Source: Culex pipiens pallens (lineage: Eukaryota > Arthropoda > Insecta > Diptera > Culicidae). Taken from it: DNA of 64,000 bases. The stretch covers positions 187,498,850-187,562,849 of the forward strand of contig NC_068938.1 in the NCBI RefSeq assembly GCF_016801865.2, in the 5' to 3' direction. Of this stretch, positions 21,201-30,272 are shown in pieces. Within the stretch, counting starts at the first letter, position 1. Each line of letters starts with the position of its first letter. Under the pieces are notes generated by a model, which made no database searches, had not been told where the DNA came from, and saw only the letters and a list, made by a program, of their open reading frames with translations. The position numbers and the translations under genes were made by a program.

Positions 21201-23987
21201 CATGTCATTTTTTGACGATTTTGACTTTTTAGCATTTTTGAGTTTAGTTTACTGCCGTTCTACGCATAATTGTCCCATGTCATTTTTTGTCGATTCTGAC
21301 CTTTTATCATTTTTAGGTTTAGTTTGACGTTTACTTTTCGAAAAACACATAAAATCTAGTACTTTGTTCGGAAAATCCTTGAAAACAACACCAAGTCTGT
21401 TTGTCCCATCGTTGTACTTCTACGCATAATTGTCCCATCAAGTATTTTCTATCACGAAATTATCAGTTTTACGAAGTATTGTGTCATGTCTACCTGTTGT
21501 GTAGCAAGAGGATTACAGATAAGAGTGATTAACTGCTAATTGGGATGATTAGGGACATATAGGGTGAATAGGGACCCACGGGACAATTATGCGTAGAAAC
21601 ACAAAAAACGGTCGAAAAATTGCAATCGCGTTTTTCTCAGTTGCTTTTTTTTTGAACATGGGACAATTATGCGTAGAACGGCAGTATAGAGGAATGAATC
21701 AACTCGTGACCTCATTTTGAGGCTAGGAATTTTGACAGGTATGGTGTTCTTTTGACATTCGCCTCCTTTCACCACCACAGAAAAATGTGGGAGAAATATC
21801 AGTAGAACACCATACCTGTCAAAATTCCTAGCCCCAAAAATTTTACTTTGACAGATGTCGTGTACCAGCTTGGGGTATTTGATTTGTTTTCACTCTCCGA
21901 AAATCTCGAAGCAAGTTTCCATCACCAGATTTATGACCAATCAAATCTTATAACCTGCAACCAAGTCTTCTGCCACACGATCTGTGTAAATTTTAACGCT
22001 AGTCGTTGGAAATGCGAAAGCAAATTCTTCCGGAAAAATATTCCAAATGCAAAGTCCTTGACAGCGGCAATGACATCAGTCAAACCACTCAAAAGTCACT
22101 CACAAATTGAATACTGAGTTCTTTGATTTAATTTAATAAAGGAGAGAATCGTGACGTCAGAAATGAACTCAAATCACTCAAAGTTCATTTTGTGAGTGAC
22201 TTTAACATTTTGGCCTAGTTTGACAGCTACATTGTCCCCAGTTTTCTGTGAGAGAGAAAAGGAGGCGAATACTTTATGAAAATCATACCTGTCAAAATTC
22301 CTAGCCTCAAAATTTTGTCGCGAGTTGCTTTTCTCCTCTATTGTCCCCAGTTTTTCTGTGGGAGAGAAAAGGAGGCGAATACTTTATGAAAATCATACCT
22401 GTCAAAATTTTGAGGCTTGGAATTTTGACCGGTATGATTTTCATAAAGTATTCGCCTCCTTTTCTCTCCCACAGAAAACTAGGGACTATGTAGCTGTCAA
22501 ACTAGGCCAAACTGTTAAAGTCACTCACAAAATGAACCTTGAGTGATTTGAGTTCATTTCGGACGTCACGATTTTCTCCTCTATGACATCAGTCAAACCA
22601 CTCAAAAGTCACTCACGAATCGAATACTGAGTTCTTTGAGTTAATTTAATAGAGTTGAAAATCAAACTCAAATCACTCATAGTTCATTTAGTGAGTGACT
22701 TTAACATTTTGGCCTAGTTTGACAGCTACATTGTCCCCAGTTTTCTGTGGGAGAGAAAAGGAGGCGAATACTTTATGAAAATCATACCTGTCAAAATTCC
22801 TAGCCTCAAAATTTTGTCGCGAGATTGCGGGGGAAGAATTGGTCACTTTGGTCCAGTAAAAAGGGCAAGATGCATGTCAAACTGATTAAAAAAAACAATG
22901 CATAAGAAGCGTTTTCAAAATAAAATAAAATATTTTTAAATTTTTTGTGATTCAAAAAAAAGTTTCCCAAATTATTCAACTGGTGAAAAAAGTTGTGAAC
23001 TTTTTCTTTAAAAACATGTTTTGGAACACTAAAAATTTAGTTTCCCCATGTATATTAAAGATATAAACCGTTATATAGTTGATAACAGATGTGATCACGT
23101 ATATTCAATAACGATTTTTGAAAAACTTTCTTGCAAAATAGTTCAAATTACTATTTTTTCGAAATTTATAGTTTTCTCATAGAATAATCAAACCAATATT
23201 GGAAAGTTATACACCAAAATGTTGGAAATATTTTTTTCTGATCAGAATCCTTCATAAGTTTAAAAAAAAGTTTATTTTGAAGGTAAAAACACATTTTTTC
23301 AAAAAATCATAGGCTTCCGCTATTTGTTCATAGGTGGCGACATGTGTCTTTTAGATTTGCTGCAAAATTTCTATTTGTATGGAAAATCACATTCTTTTAT
23401 AGAAAACGCAATTTTTGTCGATATGATATTTTATGTCGTACGTATTCTTAATCAGGAAAAAAAATCCGTTCACCTTCCCCTTGACTGCATTCAAATGACA
23501 TGCTGTCACCATTCTGCACCGCACGCGAAAGCGAGAGAGAGAAAAAACATGTGGCTTTGGGACGGGCGGCTGCTTGAGTGTTGAACTCGGTTTCATTCGT
23601 TTCAACTTCGTGAGCATTCACTGACGGTCGCGCTCAGTCAGCTCAGTTTTGAAATTGTGATCAAAAGTATTTATTTTCCGGGCGGCCTTTTTTTTGGAAA
23701 TATATCATTTTACATCGTTAAATGAAGTTTGTTTTTTTCCGATTAATCATTACTCATGATAACAAAAAATCAATTAAGTAATGCTTTTCTCAACTCCAAA
23801 CCATCCAGCATACGGTCTCGGCGTGGAGAACGAATCCGAGGACTGGGAGATGGCGTCGTCGTTCAACGGGGGCCAGGACTACGACGACAGCGTGCAGGAC
23901 AGCACGGATCTGGTGTCCAGCTACCAGGACAACATTAGCGAGCTCAACGACGATGACCTGATCTCCGAGGACGGCCAGGACGGTTAG
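3256..23987 (+). CDS. Dp: Transcription factor Dp (E2F dimerisation partner), N-terminus outside window
   Basis: Dp pairs with E2F in the nucleus to bind promoters of S-phase genes. Exons read by eye: 3256-3383, 9444-9510, 9602-9678, 17146-18086, 18156-18238, 18314-18397, 23809-23987, all with GT/AG borders and continuous frame, giving 518 residues from the first whole codon at 3258 (QQQILQVMQ). From that codon: a Ser/Thr/Pro-rich linker with a His/Gln tract (about 190-212); the winged-helix DNA-binding domain (about 232-320) with the RRRVYD contact motif (291-296); a coiled-coil dimerisation stretch (about 321-367); the marked-box/DP C-terminal domain with FEIHDDLEVLKRMG; and an acidic tail ending EDGQDG. 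The exon at 3256 begins with two bases of a split codon, so the true start lies upstream, although Met at 3279 is possible. Between 18398 and 23808 the intron holds nested transposons. An extra small exon there cannot be excluded. Confidence 0.93.
4468..4506. repeat. Hairpin family H, copy b
   Basis: The arms GGTCCTATAA/TTATAGGACC and the loop ACATATGAAAGACAATAGT differ from copy a by one base. The outer flanks CTAGAGTTTTTTT and AAAAAACCCTAG extend the foldback to about 80 bp. Confidence 0.8.
5432..5605. mobile_element. MITE with C-tracts in both halves
   Basis: Inverted ends AAGGGACCATCCATAAACC and GGTTTATGGTCCCTAA enclose two mirrored GTGGACAATTGTCC-like arms. Each half carries a run of 16-19 C. 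GTTTATG is doubled in the right arm. A half copy lies near 1025. It has no coding content, and the C-runs make the base count uncertain. Confidence 0.8.
6313..7241. mobile_element. TIR element, GGGGAGAGTGGGGAGACTTG ends
   Basis: The left terminus GGGGAGAGTGGGGAGACTTG is mirrored by a right terminus ending CAAGTCTCCTCACTCTCCCC. Both sides are flanked by TA, consistent with a TA target duplication. The interior is about 0.9 kb, AT-rich and non-coding, with several internal GATCAAGTCTCC or GATCCCC motifs pointing inward. Probably a non-autonomous DNA transposon. Confidence 0.8.
7244..7430. repeat. Poly-A tailed fragment, possible retrocopy or LINE 3' end
   Basis: About 150 bp of non-AT-rich sequence ends in CACCCTCCC followed by about 24 A, a T and a further A-run. 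That layout suggests the 3' end of a retroposed sequence. I do not recognise the source, and no target duplication was identified. Confidence 0.4.
7431..8590. repeat. Foldback element, family F (TTCGGCAAAGTTGTAGGTATGG)
   Basis: The left arm (7431-7700, with GGCAAAGTTGTAGGTATGG, ACTAAAACATGATTT and GACCGAGTTATGA) is mirrored at 8100-8370 (CCATACCTACAACTTTGCC and so on). The right flank has GGGCATACCAAAGGCACC. The same blocks recur at 4940-5240, 28430-28570, 51975-54588, 58150-59540 and 63130-63310. No coding function is visible. Confidence 0.75.
10331..10547 (-). mobile_element. tRNA-derived SINE, minus strand
   Basis: It is flanked by the 10-bp duplication AGTCTGATAC (10321-10330 and 10548-10557). 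On the minus strand it opens with a tRNA-like head: A box TGGCGCAGGGGTAGCGG and B box GGGTTCGATTCCC. Copy 2 of the tandem unit has one uninterrupted AGTCTGATAC at the equivalent place, so this is a clean empty-site proof of insertion. A functional tRNA is unlikely because the acceptor stem does not close. Confidence 0.9.
10734..10919 (+). mobile_element. 186-bp MITE, TAGGGA/TCCCTA ends, in copy 1
   Basis: It is bounded by TAGGGACGTGGCG and CATCTCCCTA. The same 186 bp appears inverted at 12320-12505. The equivalent point of copy 2 (CAACAATATGAC) lacks it. Confidence 0.85.
11295..12554 (+). repeat. Tandem unit, copy 2
   Basis: It starts again with CCCAAGTAACCACAAGC and follows copy 1. It lacks the SINE and the copy-1 MITE, but carries the same MITE at another site in the other orientation. 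Confidence 0.85.
12320..12505 (-). mobile_element. 186-bp MITE, inverted, in copy 2
   Basis: Reverse complement of 10734-10919 with equal length. Copy 1 reads GAGGCATTAAATCGG without interruption at this place. Confidence 0.85.
12691..14321. other. 1.6 kb unlike sequence inside the composite
   Basis: It is less AT-rich than its surroundings and interrupts a right-terminal segment of the CCCAAG element. From about 13990 to 14320 it resembles, from memory only, a LINE 3' end. No long reading frame is present, and I cannot assign it. Confidence 0.35.
16352..16475. repeat. Inverted CGATAA/TTATCG cluster
   Basis: A perfect 12-bp-arm palindrome (GTTATCGTTAAT, loop AGA, ATTAACGATAAC) at 16352-16378 is followed by about eight further CGATAA or TTATCG words up to 16475. 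It could be a small foldback or a simple repeat. A regulatory role is not shown. Confidence 0.6.
18663..18941. mobile_element. MITE with AGGGAGCGTTCTTTTATTAC ends
   Basis: About 28 bp of perfect TIR (AGGGAGCG...ACGTAACGCA) lie at each end, with TA on both outer sides. The interior is rich in GTTACG motifs and G-runs. It ends about 20 bp before the outermost element of the neighbouring nest. Confidence 0.85.
19182..21129. mobile_element. Inner element of nest, CCAGGGTTGTTACGG ends
   Basis: It is bounded by GCCAGGGTTGTTACGG and CCGTAACAACCCTGG, with ATGA on both sides (19178-19181 and 21130-21133). Close to each end are GCGCGGAT repeats, and the middle carries the (ATTAAATT)n array. It is about 1.9 kb with no transposase frame. 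Confidence 0.8.
20041..20650. repeat. (ATTAAATT)n tandem array, about 600 bp
   Basis: An 8-bp unit is repeated about 75 times with almost no variants (single changes near 20190, 20590 and 20630). The array lies inside the inner nested element. Its true length is uncertain, because arrays like this collapse in assembly. Confidence 0.95.
21690..22830. repeat. Foldback cluster with AATTTTGACAGGTATG motifs
   Basis: Several direct and inverted copies of a block containing GAAAAGGAGGCGAATACTTT, ATACCTGTCAAAATTCC and TAGCCTCAAAATTTTG occur near 21720, 21800, 22240, 22340, 22410 and 22740. A second block (GACATCAGTCAAACCACTC) is duplicated at 22073 and 22586. It looks like a MITE that was repeatedly rearranged. 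Confidence 0.7.
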
Positions 23988-25560
23988 AGCGGCATGTCGC
24001 AATCTGCAATCGTGCGTGTGTGGTAAAAGGATTTCGTTCGTACTTCTTTTATTGGCCTTAGGTTGACGTCGTTGTGGGATGGGAGAGTTGCACGCGCACG
24101 CACGCACGCACGAAAAGTTTGCTGGAAGTCGGAAGTAAGGTAGGTTTAAGCAACACAAATTGAGAACTCTACGGCCGCAACGAGCTGTAGAGGTTGAATT
24201 TTCAGTTTCAATTACAAAACAAGAAGAAGGAAACCACAAATGTTACTCTTAAGCAAAGATCATTAAATGTTGCACGTGAAGTGCAACTCAATACACTGAA
24301 AAAAAGAAAAGAAAAACACACAAAAACAAATTCGTTATGAATATCGTTATAAGAGGAATGCGAAACGTAGTAAATGTGCAAAGTGCAAAACAAATGGAAA
24401 CAATTTTCTCTAATTGGTTCATCTTGAACCTGCGCTTAACCGTGTCGATTGGCCTGAAAGGATCCGTAGCTGATAACGAAAATGCACCCAAAAGTACAGA
24501 AGTTACTTTTTACAACCGAAAAGCCGCAAAACAGAGAAAAGTCCATCAACAAGAAGTTACTCACACAAAACAAAACCATTTTTATATCAAACTTAACAAA
24601 CAACACACTAAATGTTAGAAAAAAAAAGAAAAGATAACTGCATCGAACACATCCCAATTTTTTAAGAGCAAACATCTCAGGCTTAAGTTTCTGTCAACAA
24701 TCAATCAAAAGTAGAGAGTTTTTTCGCATTCGTCGCGCCCATTAACCATATTTCAACACACACACACAACCTAATACAAAACCCCAACAATAGCCGTAGG
24801 AAGACAACAAAACAAGAAAAAAATAACTATTAAAAATACCACATCGTACGTGTCATATCGTGTTTATTTCTTTTGCAGTGTAGAGAAAAGCGCTTTTCAA
24901 ACCCATATATTTTTTTAATTTTCACCACTGAATGTTTCTGTTGAAAAAAAAATATTGAACGCTACAAACATTAAGAATACTAATAAAAAGACAAATTGTT
25001 TTCCTGCTTCTCGTCAAATGAGATGAGAGGGGGAAACACCATTGGCAATATTCTACCAACAAAACAAAAAAGAACGAAATTGTACATATTCATTGGGCTT
25101 AGAATTGTAGCAGCAGAAATTGGAACCCTTTAAAAAAACGAAACAGAAAATATGAGTGAAAAATGCTTGCTGCAGTTGAGAAAAAAAAAGAAAATGAGAA
25201 ATTACAAAACAAACAAGCAAACCCTTACACTGAGTAACTCAGACTAATGTAGTTTTACTCGCACATTAATAGAAACAGAGAAAAAAAAAACAAACTTTTA
25301 TTTTCACCTTAACAAACAAAAATATAATTTTTCTTTAAAAACCCCTGCATCAATAGAAATCTATATATTTATTTATAAGTGCGTTTTTGTTCTCGTTTTT
25401 TAAGTTTCTTTTATTGTCATGTTTTTTTAGTCTTTATGTATATCGCTCGGTAGCGACGAAACAACAACCCCTAATGAAATGAAGTAAAACAGCAGGTTGA
25501 CGACGGAAGAGAAACAGAAGCAGAAATAATAAATATTATTTTTATCGCATAAGCAAAATC
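23988..25560 (+). other. Dp 3' UTR, A-rich
   Basis: After the stop at 23985-23987 comes about 1.5 kb of A-rich sequence with many AAAACAAAC-like stretches and a short CGCACGCACGCA run near 24100. It has no supportable reading frame. An AATAAA at 25528-25533 is a plausible end signal. The extent is inferred. Confidence 0.6.
25528..25533 (+). terminator. Candidate Dp polyadenylation signal
   Basis: AATAAA lies at the far end of the A-rich 3' UTR. Other AATAAA-like words occur upstream, so alternative ends are possible. Confidence 0.4.
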
Positions 25561-25808
25561 TTTATTCTTAGTTATTATTTTTTTCTTAGAAATGTAATTC
25601 TAATACCGTAAACATTTATGATGAAATTCGACATTAAATGCATAGAAGTAAATCGTGGCCGTGTTTTGACTTTGCGAATATCCGAAAGATACAATCTGGA
25701 GTTAGAAAAAAAAATGGCGGACTAATTGAAAAAAAAAAAAACTCCTCTATATTATATTCCCCAATCCCCATTTCTGAATTTCCACGAAGCCAAAATTACA
25801 CAACCAAC

Positions 25809-26080
25809 CTCAACTGATTCGGAGCGTTTGGTACGGTATGTCCACGCATCCTTCCACCCCTGTAAATTCTGTGAAATGTGAACCGTTTTCAGAATCCTCT
25901 CTGCGCAAAACACGACGCAGTAGGGCTGGCCGCTTTAATTTTTGCAATACATTTGCGGGTGTTCTCGGATGTACTGCAACTATTGATAATGGCAAGAAAT
26001 GTGCTTGGGGCGTAATCTAATAACAGTACATTCCAGCATGCATTCATCGGACTGGCTGCGTTTGTGTTAGATTAGATTAA
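25809..26080 (+). mobile_element. Retroelement 3' fragment with TTAGATTAGATTA tail
   Basis: It matches, in inverted orientation, the left part of the insertion at 44427-45431 (shared: GGAGCGTTTGGTACGGTATG, TAGGGCTGGCCGCTTTAAT-like, GGACTGGCTGCG). It ends in a short run of TTAGA units. The 60-codon frame inside is not recognisable. Confidence 0.6.
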
Positions 26081-26099
26081 AATAAAGGTTTTTTTTAGC

Positions 26100-26580
26100 T
26101 TTTTGGGTGCTCAATGAGGTGTCACTAAAGAAAATCGAAAATAAGTAACTGTGAAAATTTTATGCGAAATCGGTTAAGGTTTAAGGGTCGCTATAGATCG
26201 TTAAAGTTGGTGAAAAAAAAATCTTTTCATACAAAAACGTCTTCTTTAAATCGTTAATAACTCGTCAGGGTAAACTCGAATCGTTTTGCAGTCTTTGACA
26301 AAGTTGTTTGTCATAAAATTTTACCCAAGACTCTCACACTTGATCCGACACATTAAACACCATCTTTTGGTGGAATTTTGAATGTTTGCTTTTCCCCAAA
26401 CTTTTTTGCGGTTTTTTCCCATACAAATTTCAACGATAAAAAGCGACCCTTTTACCTTAACCGATTTGGCTCAAAATTTGCACAGTTTCTTATTTTTACA
26501 TAAATAATCAAATCAGGGAGTATCCCTTAAGATTTTCCAAAATATTTATTTTTTATTGTCACCATAGTCTAGTGAGCAAG
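26100..26580. repeat. Foldback repeat, relative of 37868-38573
   Basis: Shared blocks are AAATCGGTTAAGGTTTAAGGGTCGC and its mirror GCGACCCTTTTACCTTAACCG around 26170-26470, with GTGTCACTA and TTTTATTGTCACCATAG at the ends. Non-coding. Confidence 0.65.
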
Positions 26581-28780
26581 AAATAAAAATTTGGTTTATT
26601 GATCATTTCAAAAATCCAGAAATTTTAATTTAAAAAAAAGTGAGTGAGTGCGTAACATTTACAGGGTGGCCACTCAAGTCGGGAAATCGGGAAAGTCGGG
26701 AATTCGCCAAAATCCGCGAAAAATTGGGAAAAAGTCGGGAATTCTGGGCATATTTGCTTGAAAATTATTTTTCAACTCTTGAATAATTTTGTTTTTTTTA
26801 CAATTTTACAATTGAATACACTGAATTCTGCTTTAGTAACTTACTTTAAATTTATGGTTCTTTCCACTAATTCAATATAGTAGAGAGTATGGAAAAGCTG
26901 TTTAAGACATTCAAAATCTTAATGAATATTGGATGCATTTGACACAGATTTTCATAATATTTTTTATGAATCCAATGATCTCTATTAATTAATTAATGTT
27001 TTATCAAACAAGAGGTAAAGTTAATGAAAAAATAATAATATAGAAATAGAGCCTAATGGCCAGCTTAGAGTTATGACAACTTGAGTTTGGCAATGTTTTT
27101 TTTTTTTGTAAATATTTTTAATTGTTTAACTAAATTCATTAAGTAATTTATAATATGTTTTATTGCCCAAATATTGCCCTTGAACTTTTTTTGAGAGTAT
27201 GGAAAAATTACTTACTACAGATAAAGCTTGATTTTTAGTTTTCGGAAAACTTCAATATCGAATTAAATTCAAAATTGAAAAACTTTTTTACGTTTTGAAA
27301 CCATGAAGAAAATATTGAAATTGCAAAAAAAATAATCCAAGAAATTTTGAGTTTATTGCAAAATTGTTTAAAAAATTTGTCTCTTCAAACATTTTGCTTA
27401 AAATAAGTGGGAAAACACAAATCATATCAAACTGAATTTTCATTGAAAAATAAAACAGTTAAATACTGGCCACTAGATAAATTAACATTGATTAAAAAAT
27501 TCAATATCAAAAATTACAAAATTAAAAAGGGAACTTGGCAAAAACATTTTTTATGAATTCCTTGGCATTTATCTAAATCCTTTGAAAGAATAATAACAGC
27601 AATTTTGTTTAAATCGTTCTTTGTTTTTTTTTATTAGGTCCTATAAACATATGGAAGACAATAGTTTATTGGTCCTTTTCAAACGAAACTCTGGAAATGT
27701 TCTACAATTTTTAAATTCCAAAATGTAGAAATTTTAAAAATGAGGAATTTAGGAAAATTTATAAATTCAAAAATAAATATATGCGAAAATTCAATGAAGA
27801 AATTCAACAACTCAAGAACATAATTCAAAATTCAAATAAGGCCGCTGCAAATATGATTCGATATTTATGTCTCTCTACTCTGGGCCAAAGTCGTGTGCAT
27901 AAAATTCATAAATCTAGAGATTTGACAACTTAAATACAGTTCGTACTCGATGATACTCACTAAATTACTCATCAAAAAATGAAAAACGAAATTTGTATTA
28001 TTTTCTACTCAAAATTTCTCTAACCTAAAATATGACTTCGAAAATGTTCCAAGGTTATCATATTTTCTGTAATTTATGGTGGTGACACAAATGGTAGCAC
28101 TTAAGTTTTTATGAATTTCACAATTTAAACATTTGAGAAATTATTTTTTTGTTCTCTTGATGTTTTTATTTTTTTTTAAATTTTGAAATTTTTGAATTCC
28201 TAAAGTTTTTTCCTAAAGAGAATTGAGGATTTTTAAATTTTGTGTTTAAAAATGTCGGATTTTTTAAAGTTTTTAATTTTTTGGATTAAAAAAGCTGAAA
28301 AGATAAAAAAAATCTGAAGCTTCGAATTTCGAACCATTTTATTTTTTCCCCAAGAATGCTAAAATTTAGAAAACATTTTTTTCTACGGGTTAAATCCCAT
28401 CTAATACAAAAATGATGCAGGAAAATTTAAAAATCTGTAAAAAAATGATACACGGTAAAATGTTTTTGGTTTTTTTATTTAACTTTTTGTCGTTTAAACT
28501 TGATTTGCAAAAAAACACTATTTTTATTTTTTGATATGTTTTAGAGGACATCAAATGCCAACTTTTCAGAAATTTCAGAAAGCAAGAAAATAAAAAAACG
28601 AAAGAAGTTTGTTGGTCATGATTAAAAAATTTTGTATATAATATATTTGAACATATTATATACAAATAGATACTAAAAATAGCATGTAAATATCGTCAAA
28701 GTATGGAACAATAACAACAAATAAAACAATTATAAATAAGTCCCAGGGAATTTCTCAGAATTGAACACAATAAATTTGAA
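26581..28780. other. AT-rich stretch, no gene seen
   Basis: It contains low-complexity A/T sequence, a diverged hairpin copy at 27637-27675 and a family F fragment at 28430-28570. I find no exon on either strand. Confidence 0.6.
27637..27675. repeat. Hairpin family H, copy c (diverged)
   Basis: The left arm GGTCCTATAA is intact and the loop reads ACATATGGAAGACAATAG. The right arm reads TTATTGGTCC, so the stem is damaged while the loop is kept. Confidence 0.75.
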
Positions 28781-28790
28781 GTTATACCAT

Positions 28791-28796
28791 TTTATT
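28791..28796 (-). terminator. Candidate CSN9 polyadenylation signal
   Basis: AATAAA on the minus strand lies about 50 bp after the CSN9 stop codon. Confidence 0.55.
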
Positions 28797-28844
28797 CAGA
28801 ACATTCTTCTCATCAAATTAAATTATCATTGCTTTCCGTTGTCT

Positions 28845-29102
28845 TCAAACCATGTTTTCCTCATCCTCGTCGAAAAGGTCCTCGAAATCTGCAAAAATAA
28901 AAGAATTTTGAAACATTGACAAACTCCTTCTTTACATAATTCATCCTTCCCCCTCCTCACCATTGTAAAAATCCGCGTGGACATCCTTCTCGTTGGCGGC
29001 CAGATCCATCAGCAGCCCAGTCGATCCTCCCGCCTCCTCCAAGTCCATAAACGGTCCCGGCCCCTCCGGAAACATCTCGTCCGCCACGACCGTCGGCTTC
29101 AT
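28845..29102 (-). CDS. CSN9: COP9 signalosome subunit 9 (CSN9/CSNAP, Myeov2 family)
   Basis: CSN9 is the small acidic ninth subunit of the COP9 signalosome, which removes Nedd8 from cullin-RING ligases. Two exons are read: 29102-28961 and 28888-28845. The donor is GTGAGG, the acceptor TTTTTGCAG, and a split Asp codon joins them. The product is 61 residues, close to the 57 of the human protein. Conserved blocks are MKPTVVADEMFPEGPGPFMD, LEEAGGSTGLLMDLAANEK (about 21-39), HADFYNDFEDLFDED and a short end ENMV. I chose the start at MKP because it is the family start. The frame stays open upstream for a further 126 codons to a Met at 29480, so a longer form is formally possible. The gene converges on Dp. 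Confidence 0.93.
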
Positions 29103-29480
29103 GATTCCGACCTGGTGCTGATTCGGCTGCTGCTGCTGTTTGCTGGCCGGCTTCGAAGACGACTTGCCCGCGCTCGGCTTCGCTTTGTTGTTCTCAATTT
29201 TGAATGCCGTTGCTGACGACGGATCGTGCGCGCGTTCGGGTTCAAACGGGAAGAACACTATTGAGCAATCTGCGAGCGTCACGAATGGTACGAATTTTAC
29301 GCTTCCGGAATCGTTCGGGGAACTCTGCGCTGTGAGAAATTGATTTGTTTTGATTTCGGTCGAGGGCGCACGCATTTTTGACAGCTGACGGATTGCTGTT
29401 GTTTTGGTTTGTTGGTGCAAAGTTTTTTTTTCGAACATCAACGGTAAACAAAATTGCTGCGGGGTGGAAACAAGACCCAT
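29103..29480 (-). other. In-frame open stretch upstream of CSN9
   Basis: On the minus strand there is no stop in the CSN9 frame for 126 codons upstream of MKP. It encodes Ser/Lys/Gln-rich sequence including KQQQQPNQHQ just before MKP. It could be 5' UTR open by chance, a longer isoform, or an upstream exon with a hidden intron. The sequence is not one I recognise. Confidence 0.35.
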
Positions 29481-29868
29481 GCAGCAGCAAGCGTTTGCAG
29501 CATAATTCGAATATTAAGTACACTGTAAAATTTTCCGTTGATGAATTGGGTCCTAAAATGAAGCTTAGATTACTGATATTATTGTTTACAGCGATAAAGC
29601 TTATTTTTTTCTGAGTACAATGACCCTTTGTACGACCACAAAGAGTTTAAAATGGATTTTTAAATCAATTTTGAAAAATTAACCTCGCGGTCCTTCTTGA
29701 CAGAAAAGCTCCTACTTGACAGCTCGTTCCAAGGGAACCATAGTTGATGCATCGAAAAAATGTTGTCTTGTCAAAAAAAAATTTTGCATTAAAATGAAAA
29801 AAAGTGATCAGAAATGATTTTTAATCGTGTTTTTTACCGTTGTACATAAAAATTTACATAGGGCTTTA

Positions 29869-30116
29869 CTGCCCATGTTCGCATAAATGTCCCATATGCA
29901 AAAACAGCAAGCTGAGAAAAACGCATTTGAAGTTTGTCCCATACATAAGGCTACGTGTTAAGTTTTCGCGAAAAAACTGGATTTCCTCCTGATTTCTAGA
30001 ACAAAGTACTGGATGTTATAGGCTCTTTCGAAAGAGCACACAATTTTGAACCAAACTGCATCAATAACTCGAAATCGATGAAAATGCATATGGGACATTT
30101 ATGCGATCAGGGGCAG
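29869..30116. mobile_element. MITE, CTGCCCATG.TCGCATAAATG ends, copy 1
   Basis: About 30-bp TIRs (CTGCCCATGTTCGCATAAAT; ATTTATGCGATCAGGGGCAG) are flanked by TTTA on both sides. The mirrored arm of the host palindrome reads GGTACTAAAGCCC without interruption, which gives the empty site. Confidence 0.9.
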
Positions 30117-30233
30117 TTTAGTACCCAATTAATTTATTTTCATTCTTTCAAGATTAACATTTAAAACAAAAAAAATCTGCAGTAAGGCAAAAAGAATGAA
30201 CGGTATTACAAATCAAGATTTTTTTTTTGAAGA

Positions 30234-30272
30234 GGTCCTATAAACATATGAAAGATAATAGCTTATAGGACC
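30234..30272. repeat. Hairpin family H, copy d
   Basis: Perfect 10-bp arms GGTCCTATAA/TTATAGGACC with the loop ACATATGAAAGATAATAGC. It is followed by AAACTCTAG, matching the outer flanks of the other copies. Confidence 0.8.

Larger units (their letters stand above)
18965..21684. mobile_element. Outer element of a three-level nest
   Basis: The left end CTGCCGTTCTA is mirrored by TAGAACGGCAG on the right, with TATA on both outer sides. The left TIR is interrupted after TTCTA by element 2, and GCATAATTGTCCCATG resumes at 21189. A second copy of the end (ACTGCCGTTCTACGCATAA) lies at about 21250. Non-coding. Confidence 0.75.
18398..23808. other. Last Dp intron, 5.4 kb, nested transposons
   Basis: It holds a MITE (18663-18941), a three-level nest (18965-21684), a foldback cluster (21690-22830) and about 1 kb of AT-rich unassigned sequence up to the acceptor at 23807-23808. 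No coding exon was recognised. Confidence 0.7.
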
